In this document: positions 1-11,166 of the stretch, one piece after another | Position numbering within the stretch: the stretch's first letter is position 1 | Layout of the letters: each line of letters opens with the position of its first letter | Assembly: GCA_963675135.1 (NCBI GenBank) | Contig: OY776120.1 | Location: forward strand, 25,882,001 to 25,946,000 | Direction of reading: 5' to 3' | DNA length: 64,000 nucleotides | Source of the DNA: Galeopsis tetrahit | Lineage: Eukaryota > Streptophyta > Magnoliopsida > Lamiales > Lamiaceae | Notes under the pieces: generated by a model | What the model was told of the DNA's origin: nothing | What the model saw: the letters and a program-made list of their open reading frames with translations, nothing else | Database searches by the model: none | Program-made: the position numbers and the translations under genes

Positions 1-1005
1 AAACGTGGAGAAGGTTTCCTCTGTTTCGTCTCCTTGAAACCTAGCCATTTTCTCAATTTCGTGTGTGCTAGGGTTTCAAAACTTACTTGAGGCTCCTATT
101 TATAATCTCCATAAGTTTCATAGGACAGACTAGGGATCAATTAGAAGGTATATGGTTTGGGCTTCTTACAGACCCAAATACTCTTATGTTCAGCCCAGAA
201 CATATAATTTGGCCCGAGAACATTAATTCATTCCACGAGAGAACTAGTATTGCACTCCCGTCCTATCCCGAACCGAATCAGGGCTTCTATTAGACTTTAT
301 AATTCTCTGTGCTTAAGATATTGTACGTCCATTAATTATTAAAGCTTATGACTTCTTTAAATAATTAATCCCTATAATTCCTTGAGTAGTACCACTCAAC
401 CTTGTTGTTGTACGGATTAAATTCACCTACATGGTTTAGTACGTCAATCCTTTATGAGTTTTCTCAAGGGGACGTTATCAGCCTGGATGTCCAGGACACG
501 GTGCCCTAATGCCAATAATACGGAGCGTGAAAAATCTACCAAGATTCTCACCTATGGTACATCAAAGTAGTGAACAAGCACCCCACACATCTAAATATCA
601 CACTTATGGTTAAGAATCATAAAAGTCACTAAGACCTCTAGTTCTTCATAACAGTCAGAACAGAAGAACTTGTCTTATTTGTGATCCATTCAGTACGCCA
701 CAGCGCACTAGTACAAACTAATGAACAAGACAAGCCACTAACAAGTTTATACTACAACTTAAATCAATAGTTGTGTCCAGAACTATCTCAGTTGTGAATA
801 CTATTTATATCTTACAAGGAATTGAAAATGTGATCTTCTGTGTGACAACAAACTCACCACATCGTCTACAATGTAAGATAAACAGACATACAAGTAATCA
901 CAAATAATTCAATAATGTGAAAAGTCATTTATTTCAGATAATAAGAAAATTAAATATACATCCATAAAAGCCCACTAAAAGTTTACTTTATTGTATACAC
1001 CAACA
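1..1005 (-). repeat. Partial LTR-like sequence, cut by window edge
   Basis: The segment ends on the plus strand with CAACA at 1001-1005. On the minus strand this reads TGTTGGTGTATAC, a typical copia LTR start. It abuts LINE-derived sequence with no coding region of its own, and a TATA-like string (tatttataat) lies near 98-107. The other end is outside the window, so LTR identity and orientation are inferred. The short ORF at 87-293 has no recognisable domain and is not called. Confidence 0.4.
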
Positions 1006-2143
1006 CTTCGTTGTATTAACTGTACTCTACCAATACCCTAATTTCAAAGAGTATTTTCCTTTTTTTCCAGGTTTCAAAATTGTGAATCCTCCACATGTGG
1101 CCCACCTATTGGTGTATTTAGGATATCTTGTTCCTCCAAAGGTAGGAAAGCTTGTTGTATTAATTTCGTATTCCACACTCCATTACAGTTGATGAAACGA
1201 CTCACTTGAGAGTTGCTAGCCTTTCTCGAGATGACCATACCCCCATACATGCCTGCCACCCACCTATCTTTGAATAATTTAAGTGACTCTCCATTTCCGA
1301 TCCTCCAACGCATTCCGTTTTCCAGTAGTTCTTTACTCCAACATAATGACCTCCAAATGAATGATGAGTTATTCCCAATTCCAGCTTCCATCTCTCCACA
1401 ATGTTTAAAATGTCTCGCCTTTAGGACCTTACTCAAAAGAGAATTTGGAAATTCCATAGTACTCCTCACTTGCTTTGCCAACAGAGCTTTAATAAAATGT
1501 ACCATATCTCTAAATGTCAATCCACCCATTTCCTTCTCTTCACATAACACCTTCCATTTTTTCCAATGTAGTTTTTTTCCATCTTTCTTCAAACCCCACA
1601 AAAAATCAGCCACTTGTCTTTCAATCTCTTGACATATCGAAGTCGGCACTCTAAAACATGACATTGTGTATGTACGTACTGCTATCACAATTTCTTTTAT
1701 CAATACGTCTTTTCCCCCTTCCAAAAAGTCATTTTTTTTCCAAGATTCAATTTTTTTCAGTGGCTTATATCGCAGAAATCCAAACTGAAGTCGTTTTACT
1801 TTCATAGAAAATGTTGGTAACCCCAAATACAATTCATGCCCATTTGTCATCCTAATTTGCAATTTTTCTCGAACGCTCTGAATGTTTTTTCTCTTGGTAT
1901 TCAGACTGAAAGAAACAACAGATTTATCGTAGTTTACTTTTTGTCCTGAAACCTCTTCATATTGTTTCAGCAGCCCCTTAACTCTTGCACTTTCCTCCTC
2001 TGTTGCCGTGAAAAACAAAAGACTCTCGTCAGTAAAGAATAAGTGTGTTACTATCGACGTCCCTCTTGCTATTCGGATTCCAGACAATCTGTTCCTATGT
2101 GCTTCCTTTTTCAACAATTGTGCACGTATTTCTATAAAATACA
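1006..2143 (-). pseudogene. LINE (L1-type) ORF2 fragment: RT palm to start of zf-RVT region
   Basis: The minus-strand reading frame (main open part 1074-2144) aligns by eye over about 350 residues with the reverse transcriptase of the LINE at 54.6-56.1 kb. Shared blocks are THLFF, SGQKVNY, YLGLPT, KRLQFG, EVLIKE, AMSCFRVPT-like, FIWRSLCWS and TPIGG. The catalytic FADD box is FTDE here, so one aspartate is replaced and the enzyme would be inactive. A stop follows TPIGG at about 1074, and degraded LINE sequence continues to about 1006. The N-terminal endonuclease and RT fingers are missing because the gypsy LTR at 2144 cuts the element. This is the oldest layer of the left block, since other elements sit inside or against it. 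Confidence 0.85.
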
Positions 2144-3798
2144 TGACCGCAAGTATACGATGTATATTGTAGCGAAGTAAGTACGAGGTCGATCCTATAA
2201 GGAGGGGTAGTGTAAAAGTGAAGTGTGTTGATTTAGTTCTAAATAGACGTGATCGAAAGTTTTAAGTATTTTAATTACCCCTAATTATCTACCACGTGTC
2301 ACAACTAAACAATAAACGGGTAATAAGAAAATTGATCAAATGGGCTCATGCGAATCAAGAGAATACAAGTAAAATGGATTAACTCAATAAAAAGAAGAGA
2401 GATTACAAGACATATGCAACACTAATGATTCAATTTATGATTAAACGCTCACTTAAGTGGTATTGTGTATCTTCCTATAGCGTTGATCACTAAATAATGA
2501 GTTAGAAGTCTTTTCAATCCAATTAACTCAAGAGAAACATAATCCAACTTAGTATCTCTACCTAAATTGCATCATATAACCCAATGAAACTCCTGGGATC
2601 ATCACACACTCTCATAACAATTGATCATCTCTCAATTTCACAATATATTAGGTTGAATATTTTCATTCCATTAATCAAAAGAGATTTCTCAATCCAATTT
2701 CAATTAACTAAGATCAAACACATCACTATGTACATTAATGACATGCTTTTCAATGAAATTCAAACATTTAAATAAGATTAAACTACACAAATACCAAATA
2801 AATAAGAATTCAATTCATAAACATCCTCAAAAGTGTATACATAGCCCTAGAACCAAAAGTGTTCTAGTCAATCACCAACATAATCAAACTACTACAAAAT
2901 TCAATGACAAAAGTAAATAAAAAGTAAGAAAATAGAAAGCTTAGTCTATGGGATGATGGAGCCTAGAATTCCAAAGCAAATGACCCAATACTTACTCCAA
3001 TTGGTGAAGAATTGAGGAAGATGATGGTGATTACCTCCAAGTGTGTGTTAGTATGTGTGAATTTCTTGTGAAAGGGGTTAATGAATTACCAAAAATCTGA
3101 AATGAGGGTATATATAGTCTTGGGGTAGGGTTTGGGGGTGTGTGTTGCAATTAAATCCTTCAAAAATGGAGAAAATACACAAAAACCCACCGAAAATGAG
3201 TCAATTGGGCCGAGTTGAGCGAATTTGAGCATAAATCGGGTTGGACAAGATGTGGCCGGGTCGAGTCACCTGAGCGGGGTGGATTCGCCCGGCCAAGAGC
3301 AGAGAGGGAGTGAAAAAAAACCAACTAATAAAAAAATGGGTATACAGTGCAATGGCTGAGTCGAGTCACCCCCGGCCAAGAGTAGGGAGGAAATGAAAAA
3401 TTACCCAAAATTTGAGTTGGGGTGAACTAATACAAAAGGTGGGTGTACAGCGCTGTGGCCGGGTCGACTCGCCCGGCCCGGGTCGGCCCATGATCTAATT
3501 CCATCCTCCTTCTTCGTCCCTTCATATCTCGAGCTTACGATCTCCGATTGACTCGATTCTTTTTTTCATTCCACTCCAATTTTCGAGACGAATCCAATGG
3601 TGCAATCCTCTATTCATTTCAGTGAGATATGATATGTGTTTTGCTCCTGAAATCTTCATTTTTCCTACAAAAACAACAAAGACACTACATTTCTCTCAAT
3701 TTGACCAAAAAATCCATAATTGACCAATAAAGCAATGGAATCACAATAAAAATGATATTCACGTGTGCATTAAAAATACGCAAATTCCACCCGAATCA
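2144..3798 (-). repeat. 3' LTR of a Ty3/gypsy element (Athila/Tat-like, element G)
   Basis: On the minus strand the segment starts TGATTCGGGTGG and ends TTGCGGTCA, giving matching TGA/TCA ends. It is preceded on that strand by a polypurine tract (3799-3830). The inner end carries the conserved GATCGACC...GTACTTACTTCGCTA block that I know from the ends of plant gypsy LTRs. It lies inside LINE sequence. The candidate TSD on the left is ATACA (2139-2143). The matching copy is lost because the far end of the element is truncated. There is no coding sequence in these 1655 bases. Confidence 0.75.
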
Positions 3799-3967
3799 AC
3801 CCCCACCCCCCATACTTAAAATGTTGTTTGTCCTCAAACAACTAAGCACTTAAAACATGAGGGTGGAATGATCATAATGGAATGTTCAATGAAAATCACA
3901 CATGCAAAGTGAAATGTGGTGAGTTCTCTTCCTCAAGATGCTTTCTCAACGATGGTCATAAGCTCAT
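3799..3967 (-). promoter_or_regulatory. Polypurine tract and 3' leader of gypsy element G
   Basis: On the minus strand the segment reads TTTGAGGACAAACAAC, then TTAAGTATGGGGGGTGGGGGT, directly before the LTR start TGATTC. The GAGGACAA...AAGT.TGGGGG pattern before the 3' LTR is a known hallmark of plant gypsy elements and primes plus-strand DNA synthesis. The copia element A is inserted immediately after it. Confidence 0.75.
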
Positions 3968-6152
3968 TGTCAAGGATTCCAGTTGATTAGACGTCTCCAA
4001 CCAAGTAGAATACTTGAAGATAGAAGAAATAACTAAGCTAAGATAGTGATTAATGTGAAAATTGCTTGAAAGTCATGTATTTAATTTACATAATTTTATA
4101 GGATTTCATGCATTATTTAGACTAAATTGATTTATTGCATTTGATTTGGAGAAAAGGTGTGTTTTGCTATTTTTGTAGGTGAATTGAGCATTTTAGAGTT
4201 AAACACGCATCAATTATATTGTGAAGTCAATTGAAGGGATAAATCGAGAAAGAAGTTGAAACGAGAAAATGTTGAATGTGGAAATTATTTGGGTCAACAA
4301 TTTAATTGATGGCCCATTTAATTAATTGTTGGGGTATTGAGTAATAGGCCCAATTATGGCAGCTGTCAAAGAGGAAACAAACTGCTGAAATTAAAACAAT
4401 TAATTTAGGAAGGTTACCATATACAGTATATACTACTTGGAGGCCATACCACACATGCGACTATATATACCAAAGGAAGTAAATTGGAAAGGGGGAGCGT
4501 AGCAGTAGGGAAGACGAAGAAAATGGAGTAGTTCATCGGGGGAAACCCTACCCCTCCACACTCCACTCAATGAATTAGTTTATCTTGTTATTTTATTTAT
4601 TAGATAGATTTAATAGAATATTTTATTTGATTGTGGAGTTGAAGGATTAGAAGACTTGAAGGTGATATTTTTCTTTTATTTAAGTTTTGTTTGGTAAATT
4701 TCATGTCTATTTCAATTTCTCTTATTGTGTTAGTTATGTGTGTTTTCTCAAGCACCATGGGCTAAGATTTTTATGCTTTGGGTGTTTGAAACCATGTGAA
4801 TATTTAGTGTTGAAATTGTTTATGCTTTGATTATTGTTGATATTTGGATTATTGCTTCTCTTATTGAGTTTTATTGGTGCTTTGTGTATTAGCTTCTATT
4901 AATCCGTATTTTGAGGCATGTTTAGTGTAGACGAGAGTTACATGAACATGTTTAAATTTATGGTGTGAGTTGTTGCTATACAAATGCGTTTATTATACTT
5001 TTAATTCGTCGAGAGAGAGTTAATTGCATTAGAATCCTCATTAAAAGACATTAATTAGTTGAATGGTTATTTGGGTAGTTGATGAGGAGTAAGAAGATGT
5101 CTTATTACCGGTTTGGGAACACCTTAGACATAAGGCTATAGTACCCGAAGGGAAACACTTTTCATCCTAGCATCTTGATGCTCTTAGGAAGTCCAAATTG
5201 AAGCATAAAAACGGTATAAACAATCCCACTCGATTTCACTAGGTAGAGAACACCCGAAGCATTCCCACACTCGCACTTCTTCAAATTTCATTCGTAGTTG
5301 TTATTTTCTTTTAATTGTCACTGTCTTATTTTCTTGGTTAGTAGTTAATTTACTTATTAGTATTGTGTTTAGTTTAATTTATTGTCTTTAGATTATTGTT
5401 TAGTTTTAGTTTTGCATCCAACTCCCGAAACCGTAGCTACATTAGGTATGACAACACATAACTCTAGGGATCCATTGCACTAGTCCACCTCTCGTGGTTC
5501 GATCAATGTGATCTACATCCACTGGACCAGACGAGTACTTCTTTGATTGATTAAGAATGTTTACACACTCATTCACTCGGAACAGGATATCTCCTCACTT
5601 CGCTCGTGAACTCACACAACTCAAAGAATACAAAACGTACTACAATCCAAATCGTCAACCTTTACAATGTACGCCTACAAGAGTATATAAAGACCAAGGT
5701 AGTTGCATTTGTTAAGAACTGTTGAGTAGTTAGCAACTGTTTGCAACCGCTTGTAACAACCTAGTGCTCTGTTTTGCCCAACTGAAATGGTAGTTATGCC
5801 CTCAAGTAGTTGTAACTGTAATACAGTTAGTCAAACTAACTAACTTCCATATCAAAAGACTTGCCCGAAAAGATTAGATGACTACTTACTCATCTGATAC
5901 CCAACTCTTCTGTTCTGTTGATCAAAAGCTGACTGTGCTGATCTTACTCTGCTCAAGTACTCTGCTGACTACTCAGCTCAAGTACTCTACTGAACTTACT
6001 ATGCTCGTCTGATCAACTGTGCTGAACTCTAAGCATCACCTCCTCAGCTGATTGAAAACCTTCAACTCATCTTATTTCGGCCTAAGTCATCTTATCTGAT
6101 CCTATCAGCTGACTTCATCAGCTGACTATGAAATTATGAGATAACACTCACA
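3968..6152 (-). repeat. 3' LTR of copia element A, interrupted
   Basis: The two parts, 3968-4046 and about 5494-6152, match the 5' LTR (10290-11145). The plus-strand ends are TGTCAAGG and ACACTCACA. About 45 bases present in the 5' LTR near 10370-10415 are absent, replaced by the fragment at 4047-5504. The repeat of CTGCTCAAGTACT-type units is shorter than in the 5' LTR. Confidence 0.9.
4047..5504 (+). repeat. Truncated gypsy LTR (Athila/Tat-like, element H) inside LTR of A
   Basis: The segment starts TGATTAATGTGAAAATTGC, a gypsy-LTR-like start. Near the right end it has the conserved run from CCGAAACCGTAGCTACATTAGG to CTCTAGGGATCC that I associate with plant gypsy LTRs. It has no coding sequence. 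Its right edge joins the copia LTR at a shared 11-mer, GTGGTTCGATC (5494-5504, also 10416-10426), so the outer part of H was probably removed by recombination there. Confidence 0.6.
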
Positions 6153-6168
6153 ATTCTCCACCTTTAGC
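6153..6168 (-). promoter_or_regulatory. Polypurine tract of copia element A
   Basis: The minus strand reads GCTAAAGGTGGAGAAT immediately before the 3' LTR start TGTGAGTG. This is the expected primer site for plus-strand synthesis. Confidence 0.8.
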
Positions 6169-6279
6169 TCATAATCTAACTAATCTCCACCAAAAACCTA
6201 ACAACACTATTCTCCTAAAAAGAATAGCCTTCACCACTGCTCCTCCGCCAAAGGATCAACAGCCTTCTCCTCGGAAGAA

Positions 6280-7002
6280 TTAATGCAGTCCAATAAGTCT
6301 AAGACACAAGTCAAACTTCTCTTTTGGCAATGCCGTAGTGAACGCATCAGCAGGGTTCTCATCTGTAGCAATCTTCACTACCTGGACCACCCCCTTCTCT
6401 ATAATATCTCTTACAAAGTACAGCTTCACATCTATATGTTTAGTTCTCTCATGATACCCCTGGTGCTTTGCAAGATGTATTGCACTTTGGTTATCATAGA
6501 AGACAGTCACACTTCTTTGTGATACACCAAACTCCTTTAAGATCCCCCTAAGCCACATGCTCTCCTTAACTGCCTCACTTAAGGCTACGTACTCCGACTC
6601 TGTAGTAGATAATACAACTACGGACTGATGTATTGACCTCCACGATATAGTTGTACCAAATAAGGTGAATACATACCCTATTAAGGACTTTCTTGTGTCA
6701 ACATTGGCTGCATAATCGGCATCAACATATCCCACAAGTGCTTCTGCCTCATCTGATATCTTCTGAAATTTCAGACCCTTCTCAGCTGATCCTATAACAT
6801 ATCTCATGACCCACTTAACTGTCTCCCAGTGACTTAAGCCTGGATCACTCATGTATCTGCTGATTACACTCATCGCATGAGTTAAATCTGGTCTACAACA
6901 CACCATAGCGTACATTAAACTCCCTACTGCACTGGCATAAGGAACCTTGCTTATCCAAGCTCGTTCTTGGCTGTTCTTGGGACACATCTGATTGGATAGG
7001 TT
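6280..7002 (-). pseudogene. Copia pol: RNase H domain (element A)
   Basis: The open stretch 6280-6987 encodes the connection region and RNase H of copia pol. Visible motifs are YASAVGSLMYA, CRPDLTHA, GYVDADYA, TTESEYVALSEA, DNQSAIHLA and the terminal HIDVKLYFVRD. These follow the usual copia order, and the catalytic D/E/D positions appear kept. A TAG at about 7003-7005 separates it from the RT frame upstream on the minus strand. It ends with TAA at 6280, about 110 bases before the polypurine tract, which is normal for TNT1-like elements. Confidence 0.9.
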
Positions 7003-8215
7003 CTATTGCTGGCCAATTGGTGTAGAAACTGACTTAGTTTGATTCATCCTGAATCTCTCTAGCACCTTCTTCAGATAAGTAGGCTGACTTAGCTGAATTG
7101 CTCCCTCAACTCTACTGAACTCCATCCCAAGAATCACTTTGACTTCACCAAGATCTTTCATTTCAAACTCCCTTTTGAGAATCTCTTTCACTGGATTGAT
7201 ACTGTTAATAGACTCCCCTGCTATTAACATATCATCTACATACAACATAAGATAGGTAATTGAACTTCCAACTCGCCTGAAGTAAACACAACTATCATAC
7301 AAACTCCTTATAAAACCAGCTGAGCAAATGTACTCATCAAACTTAAGTACCACTGTTTGGGGCTTTGTTTAAGGCCATAAAGTGATTTTCTGAGTAAACA
7401 CACCTTGTTTTCTCCATCTTCTATGTCCAACCCTTCTGGTAGTTTCATGTAGATCTTCTCATCTAAAGTTCCATGAAGAAATGATGTGGTCACATCCATC
7501 TAATGCAACTCCAGTTCATACTGAGCAACCATAGCCAATAAGATTCTGATGCTACAATACTTTACAACAGGTGAGAAGATTTCATTAAAGTTAATACCCT
7601 CCTTCTGTGTAAATCCTTTAGCTACAAGTTTTGCCTTGTACCTAATCTTGCCATCTCTCTGAGCCTCCACCTTCTTCTTGTAGATCCATTTACACCTTAT
7701 AAGCTTCTTGTTCTTTGGCCTCTCAACAATGTCCCAAGTCTAGTTCTTGTTAAGAGATAACAATTCTTCCTCCATTGCAACTAACCACTTCTCCTTGTCA
7801 TGGCAGCTGATGGCTTCTGTGTAGGTTTTAGGCTCCAGAGACTCCACCTCAAGGGTTGCACATAATGCAAAAGATACAATGTCAGCTTGAACATACCTCT
7901 GAGGTGGGTGGACTTCTCTTCTGGTTCTGTCCCTAGTCAGCTGATAGTCATGAAGCTGATTATCACTATGAGTAGTCTCCTCCTCATCTGGATCAATATG
8001 ATCTTCAGTTAGTCTTCTGGTTTCAACATGCTCCACCTCAACCTATGTCTCATCTGGTCTGTTGTCTGCTGCACTTGAACTTGCCTCTCCTTTCAGTGGC
8101 ATTTTACTTTCATCAAAAGTTACATCTCTGCTGATAATACACTTCTGCATCCCAGCTTCAAGGCACCACAACCTATACCCTTTCACACATGAAGGATATC
8201 CTACGAACACACATT
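7003..8215 (-). pseudogene. Copia pol: integrase C-terminus and reverse transcriptase (element A)
   Basis: Pieces at 7740-8036, 7308-7499 and 7003-7353 together read as the end of integrase and RT. The first part has EAISCHDKEKWLVAMEEE. This is followed in frame by CKWIYKKK, KLVAKGFTQKEGI and FSPVVK, then MDVTTSFLHG and SLYGLKQSPKQWY. The catalytic box is YVDDMLIAG, so the RT active site is kept. Stops at about 7740 and 7500 sit where glutamine is usual (CAG to TAG), and a frameshift lies between 7308 and 7353. Confidence 0.88.
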
Positions 8216-9383
8216 TCAAGGCTCGAGAGGCTCAAACTTATCTTGCTTGATATGAGCATATTCTAAACAACCATAAACCTTCAAATTCTTGTACTCAGCT
8301 GAATGGCCAGACCATAACTCTTCTGGGGTTTTAAACAACACAACTGAGGACGGGCTTCTGTTTATCAAATAGGCTGTTGTTGACACTGTTTCTCCCCAAA
8401 AAACTTTTCGCAATCCAGAGCTGCTCAACATACACCTGACTCTCTCAAGCAAGGTCTGGTTCATTCTCTCAGCTACTCCGTTCTGTTGAGGTGTACCTGG
8501 TACTGTTATGTGCCTCACTATACTCTTCTTCTTGCAGAAAACATTGAACTCTTCTGATATGAATTTCAGCCCATTATCAGTTCTCAAATGTTTGAGCTTC
8601 TTTCCAGAGACATTCACAACCTCAGTGAGCCATTCTTTAAACTTTTTTAAATGCTTCTGACTTGGATTTCAGGATAGTGATCCATACCTTTCTCGAGTAG
8701 TCATCTATGATAGACATGAAGTATCTCCCACCACTTCTGGTCTGATTCCTAGTTGGCCCCCATAGATCTGAATGGACATAGTCCAAGATCCCTTTGGTAG
8801 AGTGTGTACTCTTCCCAAACTTCAATCTCTTGGCTTTAATAAGAATGCAGTGCTCACACAAATCATGCTTTGTGATCTTGTCACCACCTAGCAATCATTG
8901 CTTACTTAGCTCAAGTAGGCCCTTCTCTCCTACATAGCCTAATCTTCTGTGCCACAACATTGAGTTGTCTTGCACTCTTGCCACATCTGATCTGCCAATC
9001 ACTGCACCTCCCTTAAGAAAGTAGAGATCATTCATTCTCTCACCTTTTAGGACAGTAAGCTGCCCCGTTGAGATTCTGAGCTCTCCATCTCCTGACTGGA
9101 ATTTGTAGCCCATTGAATCCAGCATACCAAGAGATATCAAATTTCTCTTGAGTTCAGGAACATACCTGACCCTCTTGAGAATCCTCACTACACCATCATA
9201 CATCTTCAAGTTTACTGTACCTTCACCTTTGACTTTGCAAGTGTGATCATTCCCTAACAACACAGAACCTCCATTCTGATGCTTAAAATCATGAAACCAA
9301 TCTCTTCTGAAAGTCATGTGGAAAGAGCACTTTGAATCTAAAATCCAATCCTGCTGTTCTTCAGTGGAGGTGATGGAAAGTGA
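8216..9383 (-). pseudogene. Copia pol: protease and integrase core (element A)
   Basis: The frame 8895-9317, with its upstream extension, starts with the protease block WILDSKCSFHMT, where the usual active-site DSG is DSK. The integrase zinc-binding region follows (LWHRRLGYVGEKGL and HDLCEHC). The catalytic core has HSDLWGP, LRTDNG and QQNGVAERMN, so the D, D and E are present. Breaks are a TGA at 8895-8897, a one-base frameshift in an A-run near 8648 and another frameshift near 8220. The altered protease glycine alone would prevent processing. Confidence 0.88.
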
Positions 9384-10246
9384 CTAAGCTGACTCATAGC
9401 CCTTCTGCTCCTTATGTTCTTGGTTTTGATTTGCCTGATCAACAGGGTTCTTGGCACCAGATTTCCTCATAAGTTGTATGTACTTAAAACAAACACTCGT
9501 GTAGTGCCCTGGTTTGTTGTAGTGGTGGCACACTACTTCCCCTTGATTTGACACTGCTGATTTTCCCTTATCAGCTCCCTTGGGTTGACTAGACCCCTTC
9601 TTGGAGACAGATTTCTTCTGTCCTCCCATGATTGCCAATCCTTCTCCACTGCTACTTTTATCTCCTTGAGATGTCTTATTATGCAACAACTTGGACTTGA
9701 CAGCCAAGATCACATCCTCCAATGTGATTGCCTCCTTTCTACCATACAAGATGGTGTCCTTTAGGATTTCAAAGGACTTAGGAAGAGCTCTCAACAAGAT
9801 AAGAGCCTTATCCTCTTCCTCTAACTTGACATCCAAATTCTCCAGATTATCAAGAATCTTGTTGAACTCATCCAGTTGCTCTGTAATGGGTTTGTCATCC
9901 CCCATTCTAAAGGCATACAGCTTCAGTTTCGAATAGAGTCGGTTAGCAAGAGTTTTCACCATATATAACTTCTCAAGCTTACCCCAAACCTCCTTCGCCG
10001 ACTTCTCTTTAGCAACCTCCCTTAAGACCTTATTCCAAGGCAGAGTAGGATCGTGCTTCGAGCTTTTCTGAGCAACTTGCTCCTTTCAGCCGCAGCTGCT
10101 GCAGTTTCTTCTACAGTCTCTTTGGATTCTTCGAGAGCCTCGAATAATCCTTGTTGTTCAAGGAGGGCCTGCATCTTGACCTTCCACAACCCAAAATCTC
10201 CTGTGCCTGTAAACTTCTCTATGTTGTACTAGGTAGAATTCCCCAT
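9384..10246 (-). pseudogene. Copia gag (element A)
   Basis: The frame starts at an ATG complementary to 10244-10246, with a TAG at codon 6. It contains the copia gag blocks TGTGDFGLWKVKMQ, VKTLANRLYSKLKLY and LDEFNKILDNLENL. A one-base deletion near 10040 shifts the frame. The C-terminal zinc knuckle is CHHYNKPGHYTSVC: the second cysteine is replaced by tyrosine, so RNA binding is probably impaired. An in-frame TAG at 9384-9386 separates gag from protease. Confidence 0.88.
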
Positions 10247-10271
10247 CTTAGATCTGCAACTACTTCAGTTT

Positions 10272-10287
10272 CCCACAGACGGCGCCA
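10272..10287 (-). promoter_or_regulatory. Primer-binding site of copia element A
   Basis: The minus strand reads TGGCGCCGTCTGTGGG two bases after the 5' LTR. It starts with TGG, as a site complementary to a tRNA 3' end should. The priming tRNA is not assigned. Confidence 0.75.
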
Positions 10288-10289
10288 GT

Positions 10290-11145
10290 TGTCAAGGATT
10301 CCAGTCGATTAGACGTCTCCAACCAAGTAGAATACTTGAAGATAGAAGAAATAACTCAGCTAAAATAGTAATTCAAAAAGTAATCACCGAGACAAACAAC
10401 ACACAAAGGATTTAAGTGGTTCGATCAATGTGATCTACATCCACTAGACCAGACGAGTACTTCTTTGATTGATTAAGAATGTTTACACACTCATTCACTC
10501 GGAATAGGATATCTCCTCACTTCGCTCGTGAACTCACACAACTCAAAGAATACAAAACGTATTACAATCCAAATCGTCAACCTTTACAATGTACACCTAC
10601 AAGAGTATATAAAGACCAAGGTAGTTGTCGTTGTTAGGAACTGTTGAGTAGTTAGCAACCGTTTGCAACCGCTTGTAATAACCCATGTGCTTTGTTTTGC
10701 CCAATTGAAATGGTAGTTATGCCCTCAAGTAGTTGTAACTGTAATACAGTTAGTCAAACTAACTAACTTCCATATCAAAAGACTTACCCGAAAAGATTAG
10801 ATGACTACTTACTCATCTGATACCCAACTCTTCTGTTCTGTTGATCAAAAATTGACTCTGCTGATAGACTTCATACTGTGCTGATCTTACTCTGCTGAAG
10901 TACTCTGCTGACTACTCTGCTCAAGTACTCTGCTGACTACTCTGCTCAAGTACTCTGCTGACTACTCTGCTCAAGTACTCTGCTGAACTTACTGTGCTCA
11001 TCTGATCAATTGTGCTGAACTCTAAGCATTACCTCCTCAGCTGATTGAAAACCTTCAACTCATCTGATTTCGGCCTAAGTCATCTTATCTGATCCTATCA
11101 GTTGATGAAGTCAGCTGACTATGAGATTATGAGATAACACTCACA
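10290..11145 (-). repeat. 5' LTR of copia element A
   Basis: The segment is 856 bases with plus-strand ends TGTCAAGG and ACACTCACA, flanked on the right by the TSD CTCAT (11146-11150). It includes a run of three to four units of about 25 bases (ACTCTGCTGACTACTCTGCTC type) at about 10890-10985, longer than in the 3' LTR. A TATA-like string (TATATAAAG on plus, TTTATATAC on minus) lies near 10605. Confidence 0.92.
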
Positions 11146-11166
11146 CTCATTATTGAAAATCACATT

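Larger units (their letters stand above)
3968..11145 (-). mobile_element. Ty1/copia retrotransposon A (Tork/TNT1-like), defective
   Basis: The element is complete but nested. The 5' LTR is 10290-11145, the PBS 10272-10287, the gag-pol remains 6280-10246, the polypurine tract 6153-6168 and the 3' LTR 3968-6152. A 5-bp target duplication CTCAT is seen at 3963-3967 and 11146-11150. The domain order protease, integrase, RT, RNase H and the TNT1-like gag place it in copia. The coding region has many stops and frameshifts, so it is not autonomous. Its 3' LTR is split by a gypsy LTR fragment (4047-5504). Confidence 0.92.
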
